A stretch of 64,000 bases of DNA from Haladaptatus litoreus (GTDB taxonomy: Archaea > Halobacteriota > Halobacteria > Halobacteriales > Haladaptataceae), in contig NZ_FTNO01000001.1 of assembly GCF_900156425.1 (NCBI RefSeq), positions 1,302,001 through 1,366,000 of the forward strand, written 5' to 3'. Made by a program: the position numbers and the translations under genes. The notes under the pieces were generated by a model. It ran no database searches and was not told where the DNA came from. It worked only from the letters and a program-made list of their open reading frames with translations. Numbering within the stretch: the first letter of the stretch is position 1; each line of letters begins with the position of its first letter. Positions 15,828 to 24,611 of this stretch are shown one piece after another.

Positions 15828-16353
15828 ACCTTCAATTTGTCGTGTGCTAGCGGCGGTTTGGAGTGGTTGATGGAGTTCGTGTATTTGGAGTTGAGAGAAT
15901 CGCTGAAGCGGGATACAAAATCGGCGCGACGTTGCGACCACTGTTGCCGACTCCAAACGAAGCCTGCGAAAGACGGAGTCTTTCGCGGCACCTGAAAACC
16001 GAGGGTTTTCCGTGACTCGCAAACGCTTCACGTTTGCTCACCCGAGGAAATCGTTGATTTCCCCCGACCCTCGCTCCCTCTGGTCACTCGCCCTTCATCC
16101 ACTATCAGAGCACGCTCTGACAAGCCCTCGCTCACCCCGTTCACGAGGACACCGAGGAACCGCAACGCAACTGCCACAGCATCGAACGCAGGCGGGTGCG
16201 CCCGGTTCGGCGCACCCGCCTGCGTGGCCCCATTCTTCCCCGCAGGGATTCGCGCCTGGTGCGCAGGGCACTCGGCACGAATCCGGGCGCATCCTGTCGG
16301 TTGGACGGGCTTCTATCTGAAATGGCGGCCGATTGTCCTGCTACGAAAAATCC
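15828..16353. other. Gene-free, hairpin-rich intergenic region
   Basis: About 525 bases contain no credible gene. Short Arg/Pro-rich open frames (for example 16012-16320) lack haloarchaeal protein character. Six perfect hairpins lie between 15966 and 16225. A stretch near 16090-16140 (TCATCCACTATCAGAGC and onward) resembles the reverse complement of part of the element at 41945-42266, so this may be a decayed third member. Confidence 0.55.
15966..16225. repeat. Array of six different perfect hairpins
   Basis: In order: 15966-15986 (GCGAAAGAC, loop GGA); 15994-16010 (GAAAACC, loop GAG); 16019-16037 (GCAAACG, loop CTTCA); 16046-16062 (GGAAATC, loop GTT); 16105-16120 (TCAGAGC, loop AC); and 16186-16225, with a 17-base perfect arm ACGCAGGCGGGTGCGCC and loop CGGTTC. 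The arm sequences are unrelated to each other while the architecture repeats. A structured RNA or stacked protein-binding sites are possible. Confidence 0.6.
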
Positions 16354-16785
16354 TCAATCACACCGCTCTTCGCAAATCCGGTCGATGATTCGCCCCGTCG
16401 AAAGTAGTTCCTCGGCCGCCTCTGGGTCGAGCGGCGATGCGCGCCGAACCACGCAGTCGATGCCGCGCCTGTCGAGTTCCGCCTCGATTGCCGCGTCGTC
16501 GTGATGCTGGTCGTAGCCGAGCGCGATGATGTCCGGATCGAGTTCCTCGATGGGCGCGAAAATGTCTTCCGGGTGACCGACTCGCGCGTGGTCAACCATC
16601 TCAAGCGCCTTAATCATGTCTCGACGCTGACGGTTCGGCAGAATCGGCGGTTTCTTGTGCGTGACGTTCTCCCGGCGTGCGATGATAACCGAGAGTTGGT
16701 CGCCCATCTCCGCCGCATCGCGGAGATAGTGAACGTGGCCCGGGTGCAGAATGTCGAAGGTTCCCTGCGCGAGGACGTGCGTCAC
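16354..16785 (-). CDS. ribL: FAD synthase RibL-type nucleotidyltransferase
   Basis: The 143-residue product is a compact cytidylyltransferase-fold enzyme with [10 protein letters not shown] (HxGH at 14-17) and a C-terminal STGRIIDRI motif (ISSTxxR-like). This size and motif set match the archaeal FAD synthase RibL (FMN plus ATP to FAD). Glycerol-3-phosphate cytidylyltransferase-like proteins share the fold, so substrate is inferred. The start overlaps the stop of the upstream JAMM gene by four bases, so the two are coupled. Confidence 0.88.
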   Translation of the reverse strand: MTHVLAQGTFDILHPGHVHYLRDAAEMGDQLSVIIARRENVTHKKPPILPNRQRRDMIKALEMVDHARVGHPEDIFAPIEELDPDIIALGYDQHHDDAAIEAELDRRGIDCVVRRASPLDPEAAEELLSTGRIIDRICEERCD

Positions 16786-17270
16786 TGCTCTCTCAACTCC
16801 TCGTCGATGTCTGCCTGCGTGAAGTCGAAAAACGATTCTGCGTCCGGGAGTTCCACGTCCAACACGTCGAGAACTCGCGGTTTGCCCTCCCGGTCGAACG
16901 CTTTCCAGCTATCCCGGTCGTAGGGCGCGCCGATGATGATGTGAACGTCGCCCTGCCCGAACGTCGCCAAATCCGCGTCGCTCGGCCGGAGGACGCCGTT
17001 GGGATGCGAATGAACCGACCCGACCGCGTTGCGGTCGTTGGGGACGGTGCTCGTCTTCACCGTCGCGCTCACGCTGTTCGATTCGGTGCCGGGGATGACG
17101 AGTATGTCCGTGATGACGATTCCCTTGCGGTCGAGTCCGAGTTTGCTGGCGGGCTCGCCGCGGAGGAATCCCATGTACTCGTTCGGGTGGGAGTCACGGG
17201 AAGATTCGAGTGCGAACACCAATGCCTCTCCCGCGATTCCCAGAATTTCGTTCGACCGGAACAGCGGCAT
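16782..17270 (-). CDS. JAMM/MPN+ metalloprotease, HvJAMM1-like desampylase
   Basis: The 162-residue protein carries the JAMM zinc motif: E31 and H87-S-H89-(x7)-S97-x2-D100. The haloarchaeal enzyme of this type, HvJAMM1 of Haloferax volcanii, removes ubiquitin-like SAMPs from proteins and frees SAMPs for sulfur transfer. The short single-domain architecture matches. I chose the ATG at 17270; the longer frame adds 30 atypical residues. It is the first gene of a coupled pair with ribL and is divergent from the DHH gene. Confidence 0.88.
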   Translation of the reverse strand: MPLFRSNEILGIAGEALVFALESSRDSHPNEYMGFLRGEPASKLGLDRKGIVITDILVIPGTESNSVSATVKTSTVPNDRNAVGSVHSHPNGVLRPSDADLATFGQGDVHIIIGAPYDRDSWKAFDREGKPRVLDVLDVELPDAESFFDFTQADIDEELREQ

Positions 17271-17343
17271 AGCGAACACTCCGGTTCCCCGCGTTCTAAA
17301 CGTTGCGAACGCCCCCGCGATTGCTATCGGTTTTGAGCGCCCG

Positions 17344-17383
17344 TTGCTACCGTTTGGCACATGTTGCTATCGCTTACCACATG
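17344..17383 (+). repeat. Two tandem 20-bp imperfect repeats in a divergent promoter region
   Basis: TTGCTACCGTTTGGCACATG is followed directly by TTGCTATCGCTTACCACATG (four differences). A further partial unit, TTGCTATCGG, starts at 17321. Downstream, GCGGCACCAA occurs twice, about 32 bases apart. The repeats lie between the JAMM and DHH genes and could be regulator-binding sites. Confidence 0.45.
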
Positions 17384-17452
17384 TTTGTTCTACGCACACG
17401 CGGCACCAAGTTGCAAAGCGTTAAAAATAGCGGCACCAAAAGAACGGACAAG

Positions 17453-19363
17453 ATGACATCCGCTGATTCCGGTCCCGATGAGAGGGCCGACGATTCCGTC
17501 GTGTACGACCTCGCGGCGGACTGTACCCTCTCGGACATTTCCGAGGGAGAACAGTACCACGCAGCCGTCAATGGCGTCGTTGACTACGGTGTATTCGTTG
17601 ACCTTTCCGACTCTGTCTCCGGCCTCGTTCACGAATCGAACCTCTCGCAGTCGTACGATGTTGGCGACGACCTCGTCGTCAAACTCCTCGAAGTCAGAGA
17701 GAACGGCGACCTGAGCTTCGTCCCCGCCGACCCCGACGACTACGAAACCGTCGCAGTTGCCCACGAGTACAAGGTCGCCGAAACGGGCAACCTCGGCGAC
17801 CAAGTTGGCGAAACCGTCCACCTCGAAGGCGAAGTTGTCCAAATCAAACAGACCGGCGGCCCGACGATTTTCCACGTCAGCGACGACACCGGCGTCGTTC
17901 CCTGTGCGGCGTTCGAAGAGGCCGGCGTTCGCGCACACCCCGAAATCGACATCGGCGACGTGGTTCACCTCGTCGGCGTAGTCGAAGAGCGCGACGGCGC
18001 GCTTCAAGTCGAAGCGACCTCGCTCGACGCGCTGGACGGCGACGAGGAAGACGTTGTCCGTGACCGACTCGAAACCGCGCTCGACGAGCGCGCGGAACCG
18101 CACGAAACCGAACCGCTCGTGGAATGGCCGGCGCTCGAACAGTTGTTCCCTGACCTGCGCGACATCGCAAAACAGCTCCGACGGACGGTGCTCGAAAGCC
18201 GACCGATTCGCGTTCGTCACCACGCCGACGGTGACGGAATGTGCGCCAGCCTCCCGGTCGAACTCGCGCTGAAGCGATTCATCGAACAAACACACCAAGA
18301 CCCCGACGCGAAACGACACCTGTTCAAGCGCCTGCCAAGCAAGGCACCCTTCTACGAGATGGAGGACGTGACGCGCGACCTGAATTTCGCACTCGAAGAC
18401 CAAGCCCGACACGGACAGAAACTCCCGCTCTTGCTCATGCTGGACAACGGGAGCACGGAGGAAGACGTGCCTGCCTACGAGAATCTAGCTCACTACGACA
18501 TCCCGATTCTCGTGGTCGACCACCACCACCCCGACCCGGAAGCGGTCGAACCGTACACGGACGGCCACGTCAATCCGTACCTCTACGACGAGGATTACCG
18601 CATCACGACGGGCATGATGTGCGTCGAACTCGCCCGGATGATTTGCCCGGACATCACCGAGGAACTTCGACACGTCCCCGCAGTCGCGGGAATTTCCGAC
18701 CGCTCGAAAGCCAACGCGATGACCGACTACGTCGAACTCGCGGAATCCGAAGGCTACAGCGAGGAGTTCCTGACGGACATGGGTGAAGCGCTCGATTACG
18801 AGGCGTTCTGGCTGAAATACGACCCCGGACGGAACCTCATCAACGACGTGCTCAACGTCGGCTGTGACGACGAGGAACGCCACAAGGAACTCGTCTCGTT
18901 CCTCGCGGAACGCGCGCGCTCGGACACCGAACAGCAACTCGATGCCGCGATGCCGCACGTTCAGCACGAGCGACTGGCGAGCGAGGCCCACCTCTATCGC
19001 GTGGACGTCGAAAACCATGCCTACCGGTTCACCTACCCACCACCGGGGAAGACGACCGGCGAAATCCACGACCGGAAGGTACAGGAGACGGGCGAACCCG
19101 TCATCACCATCGGCTTCGGGCCGGATTTCGCCGTCCTCCGCAGTGACGGCGTCCGCCTCGACATCCCGGAAATGGTTTCGGAACTGAACGAGGAAATCGT
19201 CGGCGGCGGCGTTAGCGGCGGCGGCCACCTCGTCGTCGGGAGCATCAAATTCGTCAAGGGAATGCGCGAGCAGGTTCTCGACGCCCTCGTGGAGAAGATG
19301 GCCGACGCGGAACTGGACGAAGCGCTCCAGAGTACGACCGTCGGGCATCAGCAGGAAGACTAA
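17453..19363 (+). CDS. S1-OB-DHH phosphoesterase (RecJ-like/GAN-type nuclease)
   Basis: The 636-residue protein has an S1-like RNA-binding domain (about 25-85, with VVDYGVFVDLSDSVSGLVH), a second OB fold (about 100-170), and a DHH phosphoesterase domain with HADGDGMCAS, LMLDNGST and VVDHHHPD. A C-terminal DHHA1-like region ends near GGGVSGGGH. This is the common archaeal RecJ-like architecture, including homologues linked to the CMG helicase (GAN) and RecJ-type exonucleases that may act on RNA or DNA. The ATG at 17453 is chosen because upstream residues are Arg/Cys-rich. Confidence 0.9.
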   Translation: MTSADSGPDERADDSVVYDLAADCTLSDISEGEQYHAAVNGVVDYGVFVDLSDSVSGLVHESNLSQSYDVGDDLVVKLLEVRENGDLSFVPADPDDYETVAVAHEYKVAETGNLGDQVGETVHLEGEVVQIKQTGGPTIFHVSDDTGVVPCAAFEEAGVRAHPEIDIGDVVHLVGVVEERDGALQVEATSLDALDGDEEDVVRDRLETALDERAEPHETEPLVEWPALEQLFPDLRDIAKQLRRTVLESRPIRVRHHADGDGMCASLPVELALKRFIEQTHQDPDAKRHLFKRLPSKAPFYEMEDVTRDLNFALEDQARHGQKLPLLLMLDNGSTEEDVPAYENLAHYDIPILVVDHHHPDPEAVEPYTDGHVNPYLYDEDYRITTGMMCVELARMICPDITEELRHVPAVAGISDRSKANAMTDYVELAESEGYSEEFLTDMGEALDYEAFWLKYDPGRNLINDVLNVGCDDEERHKELVSFLAERARSDTEQQLDAAMPHVQHERLASEAHLYRVDVENHAYRFTYPPPGKTTGEIHDRKVQETGEPVITIGFGPDFAVLRSDGVRLDIPEMVSELNEEIVGGGVSGGGHLVVGSIKFVKGMREQVLDALVEKMADAELDEALQSTTVGHQQED

Positions 19364-19375
19364 GCAACTACGCAA

Positions 19376-21034
19376 CTACGCGAACGTTACCTCCCGTTTT
19401 GCGAGCCACACTGCGCCAGCGAGTCCAACTGCAGTGACCACACCGAGGCCGATTGGGAATCGGTCGTCGGTTTCGCCCCAATCTGCATCGAAAACGTTCG
19501 TGTAGTACGTTCCCGCCTGTTTTCCGTGGAGCACGAGCGCGACTTCGCGGTTCTCCCGCGCCGAATGGTTGTTCCAGTTGAGACTCCCGACGACGACGTG
19601 GCGCTCGTCCACGATGACGCCTTTTGCGTGGATTTTTTCGTATCCTCTCGGCTCTGCGAGTTTCGCTTCGAGCGGAAGGCCCTCTTTTTCTGCGCGCTCG
19701 TTCAACCAATCCACGATTTTTCCGTTGTCGTCTTCGACGTACCACGTGCTACTTAGCAAGACACGAACCTCGACACCGCGGCGGGCGGCGGCCAGCGTGG
19801 CCTGCACGAACGGCTGTTTCGGCTCACTGATTGCCATCTGCTGAACGGCAATCGACCGATTTGCGGATTGTAGAAGCGATATGACGCCTTCTTCAGCGTT
19901 GTCCGGCGCGGTCAGCACGGTGACGGATTCGACAGGAACTTCTTTCGGTTCGAACTGTGTCGGATAACTCTTGTTCGCTGGCGGGTCGGGCGTGAACGAT
20001 TTGCCCTTCCGGAACTGCGACCACGAAACCGTGTCGTGCCACGAGGTGTCGTCGTGGTAAATCTCGGCTAACTCCCGTGCGGGTTCGCCGCGAACTACCG
20101 CACCCCATCCGCGGCTTGCGTGTCCGCCGACCCCCGACGGTTTCCAGTTTTCGGTGAGAACGATTCCTCGGTCGTCAGCGACCGCGTATTTCGGATGGTG
20201 GAAAGCATAGCGCGCTCGGTCACCGCCGATAACTTCGACTTGGATTCCCCGGTCGATGAGTCTATCGAGCGTAATTGCCTGCTGGCGAGTAATTCCGCCG
20301 ACGGGTGCGTCATCCACGACCAGACGGACTGTGACACCGCGATTTGCGGCAGAAACGAGTTCGTCGGCGACTCGTTCCGAGGCGAACGAATAGCCCGCCA
20401 GCAGAATGCGGTTTTCCGCAGATTGTAAGGTTTCGATGGGAACAGCGGGACTGTCGGGAAGAACGAACACGCGGGCCGTGGAGGCGTTGGTGCGTGCAAT
20501 GGGTCTGTCCGTCGCTCCCAGCGGTACCCACGAACTGCTGTACGGTCGCCAGAGCTCGCTTTCCGGAGCGTCGGTGTAGGTGGCCGAATCGACGACGGAA
20601 TCGTTACCGGGCGACGATTCGTCGGTCGAATCGTCGCTCATCCGTTTCCGAAGTGTGACGGTTTCACCCGCGTTCGCCAGCGAGATATTTCGGAGGGGGA
20701 ACGTCCGAAATTCGGTGAGATTCTCGGTGCGGTTCGGGGCGGTCGAAAACGCAACCGTCCCGGAAATCGTCACGCTTGGAAGCGTGGCGGTTTCCCCGCC
20801 GTCCGACAGCGACCACGTTGAGAGATTCGTCGGTCGCGGGAACGAGACGACCACGAACTCCCCCGCGTCCTCGTTCGCCACAGGATTCGGATAGACAGCG
20901 ACGATTTCCGGCGATTGGCTCGGTGCTGTCGCCATCATCGTCGCTTCCGATGGCGCGACGAACGGTGCACCGAACGGAATACCGAGCGTCGATGTGACGA
21001 CGAGGCAGACGAGGAGGACGACCCTGCGGGACAC
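19376..21034 (-). CDS. Exported, membrane-anchored phospholipase D-like protein with lamin-tail-like domain
   Basis: The 552-residue protein starts with a signal sequence (VVLLVCLVVTSTLGIP), then a beta-rich lamin-tail-like domain (about 38-160). Two phospholipase-D units follow with HxKxxxxD motifs: HPKYAVADD near 275 and HAKGVIVDE near 470. A hydrophobic segment near 527-545 follows the catalytic domain. It should act outside the cell, tethered by its C-terminus, as a nuclease or phosphodiesterase. A GTG start (21034) is required to include the signal peptide. It converges with the DHH gene, 12 bases apart. Confidence 0.87.
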   Translation of the reverse strand: MSRRVVLLVCLVVTSTLGIPFGAPFVAPSEATMMATAPSQSPEIVAVYPNPVANEDAGEFVVVSFPRPTNLSTWSLSDGGETATLPSVTISGTVAFSTAPNRTENLTEFRTFPLRNISLANAGETVTLRKRMSDDSTDESSPGNDSVVDSATYTDAPESELWRPYSSSWVPLGATDRPIARTNASTARVFVLPDSPAVPIETLQSAENRILLAGYSFASERVADELVSAANRGVTVRLVVDDAPVGGITRQQAITLDRLIDRGIQVEVIGGDRARYAFHHPKYAVADDRGIVLTENWKPSGVGGHASRGWGAVVRGEPARELAEIYHDDTSWHDTVSWSQFRKGKSFTPDPPANKSYPTQFEPKEVPVESVTVLTAPDNAEEGVISLLQSANRSIAVQQMAISEPKQPFVQATLAAARRGVEVRVLLSSTWYVEDDNGKIVDWLNERAEKEGLPLEAKLAEPRGYEKIHAKGVIVDERHVVVGSLNWNNHSARENREVALVLHGKQAGTYYTNVFDADWGETDDRFPIGLGVVTAVGLAGAVWLAKREVTFA

Positions 21035-21110
21035 GAACCGGAGTGGTTCCGTCTTCGGTTATAAACGTTCGGAGCGGAAAATTTTTGTCAGCCACGTTCC
21101 CGTTGTCGGT

Positions 21111-21356
21111 ATGGTCGAAATTCCGTTTGCACTCGAACTGGCAGGACACGCGCTGGGTGCCCTCGGTGCAGTTCTCATCTTTTTCGAGTTCTTCCAACTG
21201 CCGGATTACATCGAGTACGACTCCGAGTACAATGATTACACCATCGACATTTCGCCGATGGAAGTGAGAGAATACACGTCAATCGGTCGCATCGGGGCGT
21301 TCGTGATGGCTATCGGATTTGCGCTTCAGTTCTTCGCCACGCTGCTCGCACACTGA
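21111..21356 (+). CDS. Small two-helix membrane protein
   Basis: The 81-residue product has hydrophobic segments at about 5-28 and 58-80, separated by an acidic loop with a DYIEYDSEYNDYTIDISP segment. The ATG at 21111 is preceded by TTATAAAC near 21059 as a promoter candidate. Divergent from the phospholipase-D gene. Function unknown. Confidence 0.65.
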   Translation: MVEIPFALELAGHALGALGAVLIFFEFFQLPDYIEYDSEYNDYTIDISPMEVREYTSIGRIGAFVMAIGFALQFFATLLAH

Positions 21357-21383
21357 ATCCGTTCATCGACTGATTTTTTCCGT

Positions 21384-21536
21384 TCACTGCCCCGGATGGA
21401 CGATTTCCCGACAGTCGGGACATTCGGCGAACCGCTCCGGCCCGGTTTCGGTTTCGTACTCGATGAGAAGATAGCCTCGCGTAATGCTCCCGTTGCAGTT
21501 CGGACACACGCCGATTCGGGCGGGTTCGGTCGCCAT
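21384..21536 (-). CDS. Small CPxC zinc-finger protein
   Basis: A 50-codon frame from ATG 21536 encodes MATEPARIGVCPNCNGSI and, near the end, ECPDCREIVHPGQ. The two Cys pairs (C11/C14 and C39/C42) are separated by 24 residues, as in a zinc ribbon. Many haloarchaeal CPxCG-type microproteins look like this, and some regulate motility or biofilm. No specific role can be assigned. Confidence 0.75.
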   Translation of the reverse strand: MATEPARIGVCPNCNGSITRGYLLIEYETETGPERFAECPDCREIVHPGQ

Positions 21537-21613
21537 GCCTCAGAACTAAAACAGGCTGACGACACCCTTTGTTATGAGTCGATTATAGAACGGTAAGGAG
21601 TCCTTACGACCGA

Positions 21614-22867
21614 CTATAGGGCTTTCTCGGCCTCGCTCTGGACGAGGAACGAGCGGTCGTCGGAGTAATCACGCACCGCGTCGAGTGCGCGTTTCGTTCC
21701 GATTTGGTTCAGTGCCCACGCGGCACTCGCACGAACCGAATCCGACTCGTCGTTTTCGAGGGTGTCCGCAAGCGGGTCGATAGCACGGGTGTCACCGATG
21801 CGGCCGAGTGCGCGCGCGGCGTAGCTACGAACGTCCTCGTCGTCGGCAGCGAGTTGGTTTGCAACGTCTTGGGTCGTCTCGTCGCTACCGATTTCGCCGA
21901 GCGCCTTGATGACTGTTTTCGCCATTCCGGGGTCGGCATCGACGTAGCCGATGATGCCGTCTACAGCTTCGTCGCTCCCGGTTTTGCCGAGGATGCTGAT
22001 GGCATCCTTGTCGCGGCGGTTCGCGCGCTCAAGCATCGGTTCGATGGCCTCCTCGCTACCCATCCGTTCGAGCGATTCGAGGCAGTGGCGCTCCATGAAG
22101 TTCGATTGGAGCGAATCGAGTGCGAGCAGAACCATGTCCGCGCGGTTTTTTTTCTCCCAGACTTTCAGGGCGTGCCATTCCGGCGGGTAGTCCTTGCGGT
22201 GGTCGAGCACGTCGTAGAACCCTTCGGCTTCGAGCTGTTCGCGGGTTTCGAGGTCGCTCCACTCTTCTGCCTCCTCGATTCCGTCTTGTAGCTCCTCCGT
22301 GGCTTCAACGAGTGCCTCGATGGTGTCTGCATCCTCGTCGGGGTCTAAGTCGGCGTCGCCGACCGCAACGGCCGCGTTTTCGAGGACTTCCGCGAGGTCG
22401 TCCGCGTTGCGCGACAGCGTCACCGTGAAATCCGTATCGAGGATGTCCTGTACGCGTTCCGCGAAGGATTCGACGACATCGACGAGTTCGGCGCTTCCGT
22501 CGTCCGTCCAGCGAGTGTCTTGGATGGTCGAGGCGGCGTCCTCGATGTCGCTGATAACGTCCTCGGCATATGGGCCGCGCTGGTCTTCGAGTTCGTCGCG
22601 GAGGTCGGAGAGGCGTCCCTCCAGTTCCTCGCGCGGGTCGTCCTCGTCTTCGTCGTCCGGTTCCGGAATGTCCGCGCTTTCGAGGAGTCCCTCGATTTTG
22701 TCGAGTTGGGCTTCGACTACGTCGAGGTCGGCCTCCGTCTCGGCGCTTTCGAGTTCTTCTTCCGCTTGGTCGAGTTGTTCCTCGATGGTTTCCGCATCGA
22801 CGGTTTCGACCTCGGATTCCTCGGTTTCGGCTTCTTCCTGCGTCTCCTCGGTGTCTTCGTCGCTCAT
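21614..22867 (-). CDS. Acidic coiled-coil plus PBS-lyase HEAT-repeat protein
   Basis: The 417-residue product has a very acidic coiled-coil N-terminus (about 1-120) and a middle helical region. The C-terminal half has five or so HEAT repeats of about 30 residues (GSEEAIEPMLER, GSDEAVDGIIGY, GSDETTQDVANQL, RIGDTRAIDPLADTL). HEAT repeats usually mediate protein contacts. A conserved DYPPEWHALKVWEKKN block marks the middle domain. A palindrome GTAAGGA-G-TCCTTAC (21593-21607) lies just past the stop and could end the transcript. Confidence 0.85.
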   Translation of the reverse strand: MSDEDTEETQEEAETEESEVETVDAETIEEQLDQAEEELESAETEADLDVVEAQLDKIEGLLESADIPEPDDEDEDDPREELEGRLSDLRDELEDQRGPYAEDVISDIEDAASTIQDTRWTDDGSAELVDVVESFAERVQDILDTDFTVTLSRNADDLAEVLENAAVAVGDADLDPDEDADTIEALVEATEELQDGIEEAEEWSDLETREQLEAEGFYDVLDHRKDYPPEWHALKVWEKKNRADMVLLALDSLQSNFMERHCLESLERMGSEEAIEPMLERANRRDKDAISILGKTGSDEAVDGIIGYVDADPGMAKTVIKALGEIGSDETTQDVANQLAADDEDVRSYAARALGRIGDTRAIDPLADTLENDESDSVRASAAWALNQIGTKRALDAVRDYSDDRSFLVQSEAEKAL

Positions 22868-22924
22868 GCGTCCACCCCCGGCTGAGCCGTTGCTCTCATA
22901 TGCGGAAAAATCGGGCCGTAGCCA

Positions 22925-23641
22925 TCAAGAGCGTTTCCCTTCTGTCGTCCCCATCGGCGCGCGGTCCGTCGTCCGCCAGTAAAAATGCGGCGAGAGGACG
23001 AGATACGCGAGAGCTAACGTCAACAGCGCGTAGGGGAACGCTCGCCCCTGAAGGTTGGGAACCAGCACTGCTAGCGAATGAACGACGCCCATGATGAGCG
23101 CGTCGCGGGCCAGCAGGTCGGGATAGGTAATCGTAGAAACCATCAGTCCCGCGAGAACGAACGTGAGTGCGACGAGCACCAACGGTTCGGTGAAGCCCGC
23201 AAGAACCCCTGCCGCGAGGATAACCGACGCGAGCGTGGTCGGAACGCCTTCTGTCACGTCGTCGTCGGTATCGTAGGCGGTGTACAGGCCGAGTCTGACG
23301 ATTGCCATACCGACGAACAGCGCCCCGCCGAGAAGCGCGATACCGACGCGGAGCGAGTCGAAAGCCCACGTCTGGCGAACCATACTGACCACCAGCATCG
23401 CAGGTGCGACGGCGAACGACGCCACGTCGGCCAGCGAATCGAGGTACGGCCCTGCTGACGAACTGCCGACGTGCCGCGCTAGCACGCCGTCCAAGCCGTC
23501 CGCCACCGCGGCTAGCAGGACGAGGCGCGCGGCCATTTCCGGATTCGTGGTTGCGACGGAAATCGCCAGAAAACCGAGCGCGCCGTTCGAAACGGTCACC
23601 GCGTCGGCGAGCGACAGTCGTCCCACGAACCGAGGTTGCAT
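22925..23641 (-). CDS. pssA: CDP-alcohol phosphatidyltransferase, archaetidylserine synthase PssA-like
   Basis: The 238-residue membrane protein carries the CDP-alcohol transferase motif in DGLDGVLARH (48-57), continuing through SAGPYLDSLAD (62-72) with its four Asp. About eight hydrophobic segments follow. The haloarchaeal branch makes archaetidylserine from CDP-archaeol and serine; its product feeds lipid anchoring of archaeosortase (ArtA) substrates. Substrate is assigned by family resemblance. No pssD decarboxylase or artA gene is in the window. Confidence 0.82.
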   Translation of the reverse strand: MQPRFVGRLSLADAVTVSNGALGFLAISVATTNPEMAARLVLLAAVADGLDGVLARHVGSSSAGPYLDSLADVASFAVAPAMLVVSMVRQTWAFDSLRVGIALLGGALFVGMAIVRLGLYTAYDTDDDVTEGVPTTLASVILAAGVLAGFTEPLVLVALTFVLAGLMVSTITYPDLLARDALIMGVVHSLAVLVPNLQGRAFPYALLTLALAYLVLSPHFYWRTTDRAPMGTTEGKRS

Positions 23642-23704
23642 ACTCGGCGGGTAGTGCGAGCGGCCTTGATACGTCTTTTGAATCGTTTTCCGGCCGGAGA
23701 AAAG

Positions 23705-23932
23705 TCAGTCGTCGCCCGCGTCCCGAGCACCGTCGGAACTTCCGTGGAGGTCGCTTCGGCTGAAAAAGTACCACACAGAGACGAGTAGCCCAATACCCGG
23801 AGAGAGGGCGACTCTAGCGAACCATTTCAGATTGGAATCTTTTGCTCCCCGAACGTCGATTTCCATGACGACCCACAGCAAGAACTGCACGAAGAAGACC
23901 ACGATGAGAACTGAGACGACGAAATCACTCAT
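23705..23932 (-). CDS. Small membrane protein
   Basis: A 75-residue protein with two hydrophobic segments (about 4-25 and 38-60) and an acidic C-terminal tail SSDGARDAGDD. The composition is typical of small haloarchaeal envelope proteins. No family recognised. It lies 63 bases upstream of the start of pssA on the same strand and could share its transcript. Confidence 0.65.
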   Translation of the reverse strand: MSDFVVSVLIVVFFVQFLLWVVMEIDVRGAKDSNLKWFARVALSPGIGLLVSVWYFFSRSDLHGSSDGARDAGDD

Positions 23933-24032
23933 CTATTCTACTACTGAACATTTTGATAACATAATAGTTTCTCCGACAGCATCCGGTAATTCTTCTGCCG
24001 AGATGCGATTTCGAGATGGAACTCCGGCGTAT

Positions 24033-24611
24033 TCACCACTCTGTGAGTTCCCGAATCCGGTCGAACGCCTGCCGCTCGCGTTCGCCGCCGCATTTTCGGG
24101 CAACCTCCTCGAAATAGTCCAACCGTGCCCGAAGTTCCGCGGTGTCGTAGGCGTCAACGTCGAGGCGGGAAACGGCCACGGTTGCCTCCACGATTGCCGA
24201 AAAACCGCGATTGACGGTCGGGACATGTTCGGTTCGGATTTCGGATTCGACGGGAGTGAGTTCCCACTGCTCCCAGTTCGTGCCGCCCGATTCGCCCGAA
24301 TCAACCCGTTCTGCCTCGACTTCGATCCACGCATCCGCAGAATCCAAGATGGCACCTTCTTCCTCTCGAATCGAAAGCGTCGCATCAACGAAATCCACTG
24401 GGTCGTGCGTGAACTGAACCACGCCGCCACCCTGCCGGTGGAAGTTCCGCCGGGTTCGGGTATTCCCCCACGTTTTCGCAGTGACGGGATTCCCGGTGTG
24501 AAGCCCCAATGCGGCCACGTTCCACAACTCGTTCGGCCCGAGGGTCGTGACGATGGATTCGGTCACGCCTCGCAGTTCGACCGGCCAGTCCGATTTCGTC
24601 CGACTGCTCAC
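24033..24611 (-). CDS. DUF447 family protein
   Basis: The 192-residue product fits the DUF447 family, whose fold resembles FMN-binding split-barrel proteins. It has an N-terminal LRGVTESIVTTLGPNELWNVAALG strand and an internal GNTRTRRNFHR motif. It starts at a GTG overlapping the upstream CitG-like stop (GTGA), making it the last gene of a four-gene coupled operon. From memory, DUF447 genes recur in C1-cofactor (tetrahydromethanopterin) clusters of methanogens and methylotrophs; haloarchaea lack that cofactor, so the role here is open. Confidence 0.85.
   Translation of the reverse strand: MSSRTKSDWPVELRGVTESIVTTLGPNELWNVAALGLHTGNPVTAKTWGNTRTRRNFHRQGGGVVQFTHDPVDFVDATLSIREEEGAILDSADAWIEVEAERVDSGESGGTNWEQWELTPVESEIRTEHVPTVNRGFSAIVEATVAVSRLDVDAYDTAELRARLDYFEEVARKCGGERERQAFDRIRELTEW

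Noticed and set aside
16012..16320. Pro/Arg/Ser-rich open frame in the hairpin region
   Set aside because: Non-acidic composition, no homology signal, and hairpins cover it, so no protein is called.
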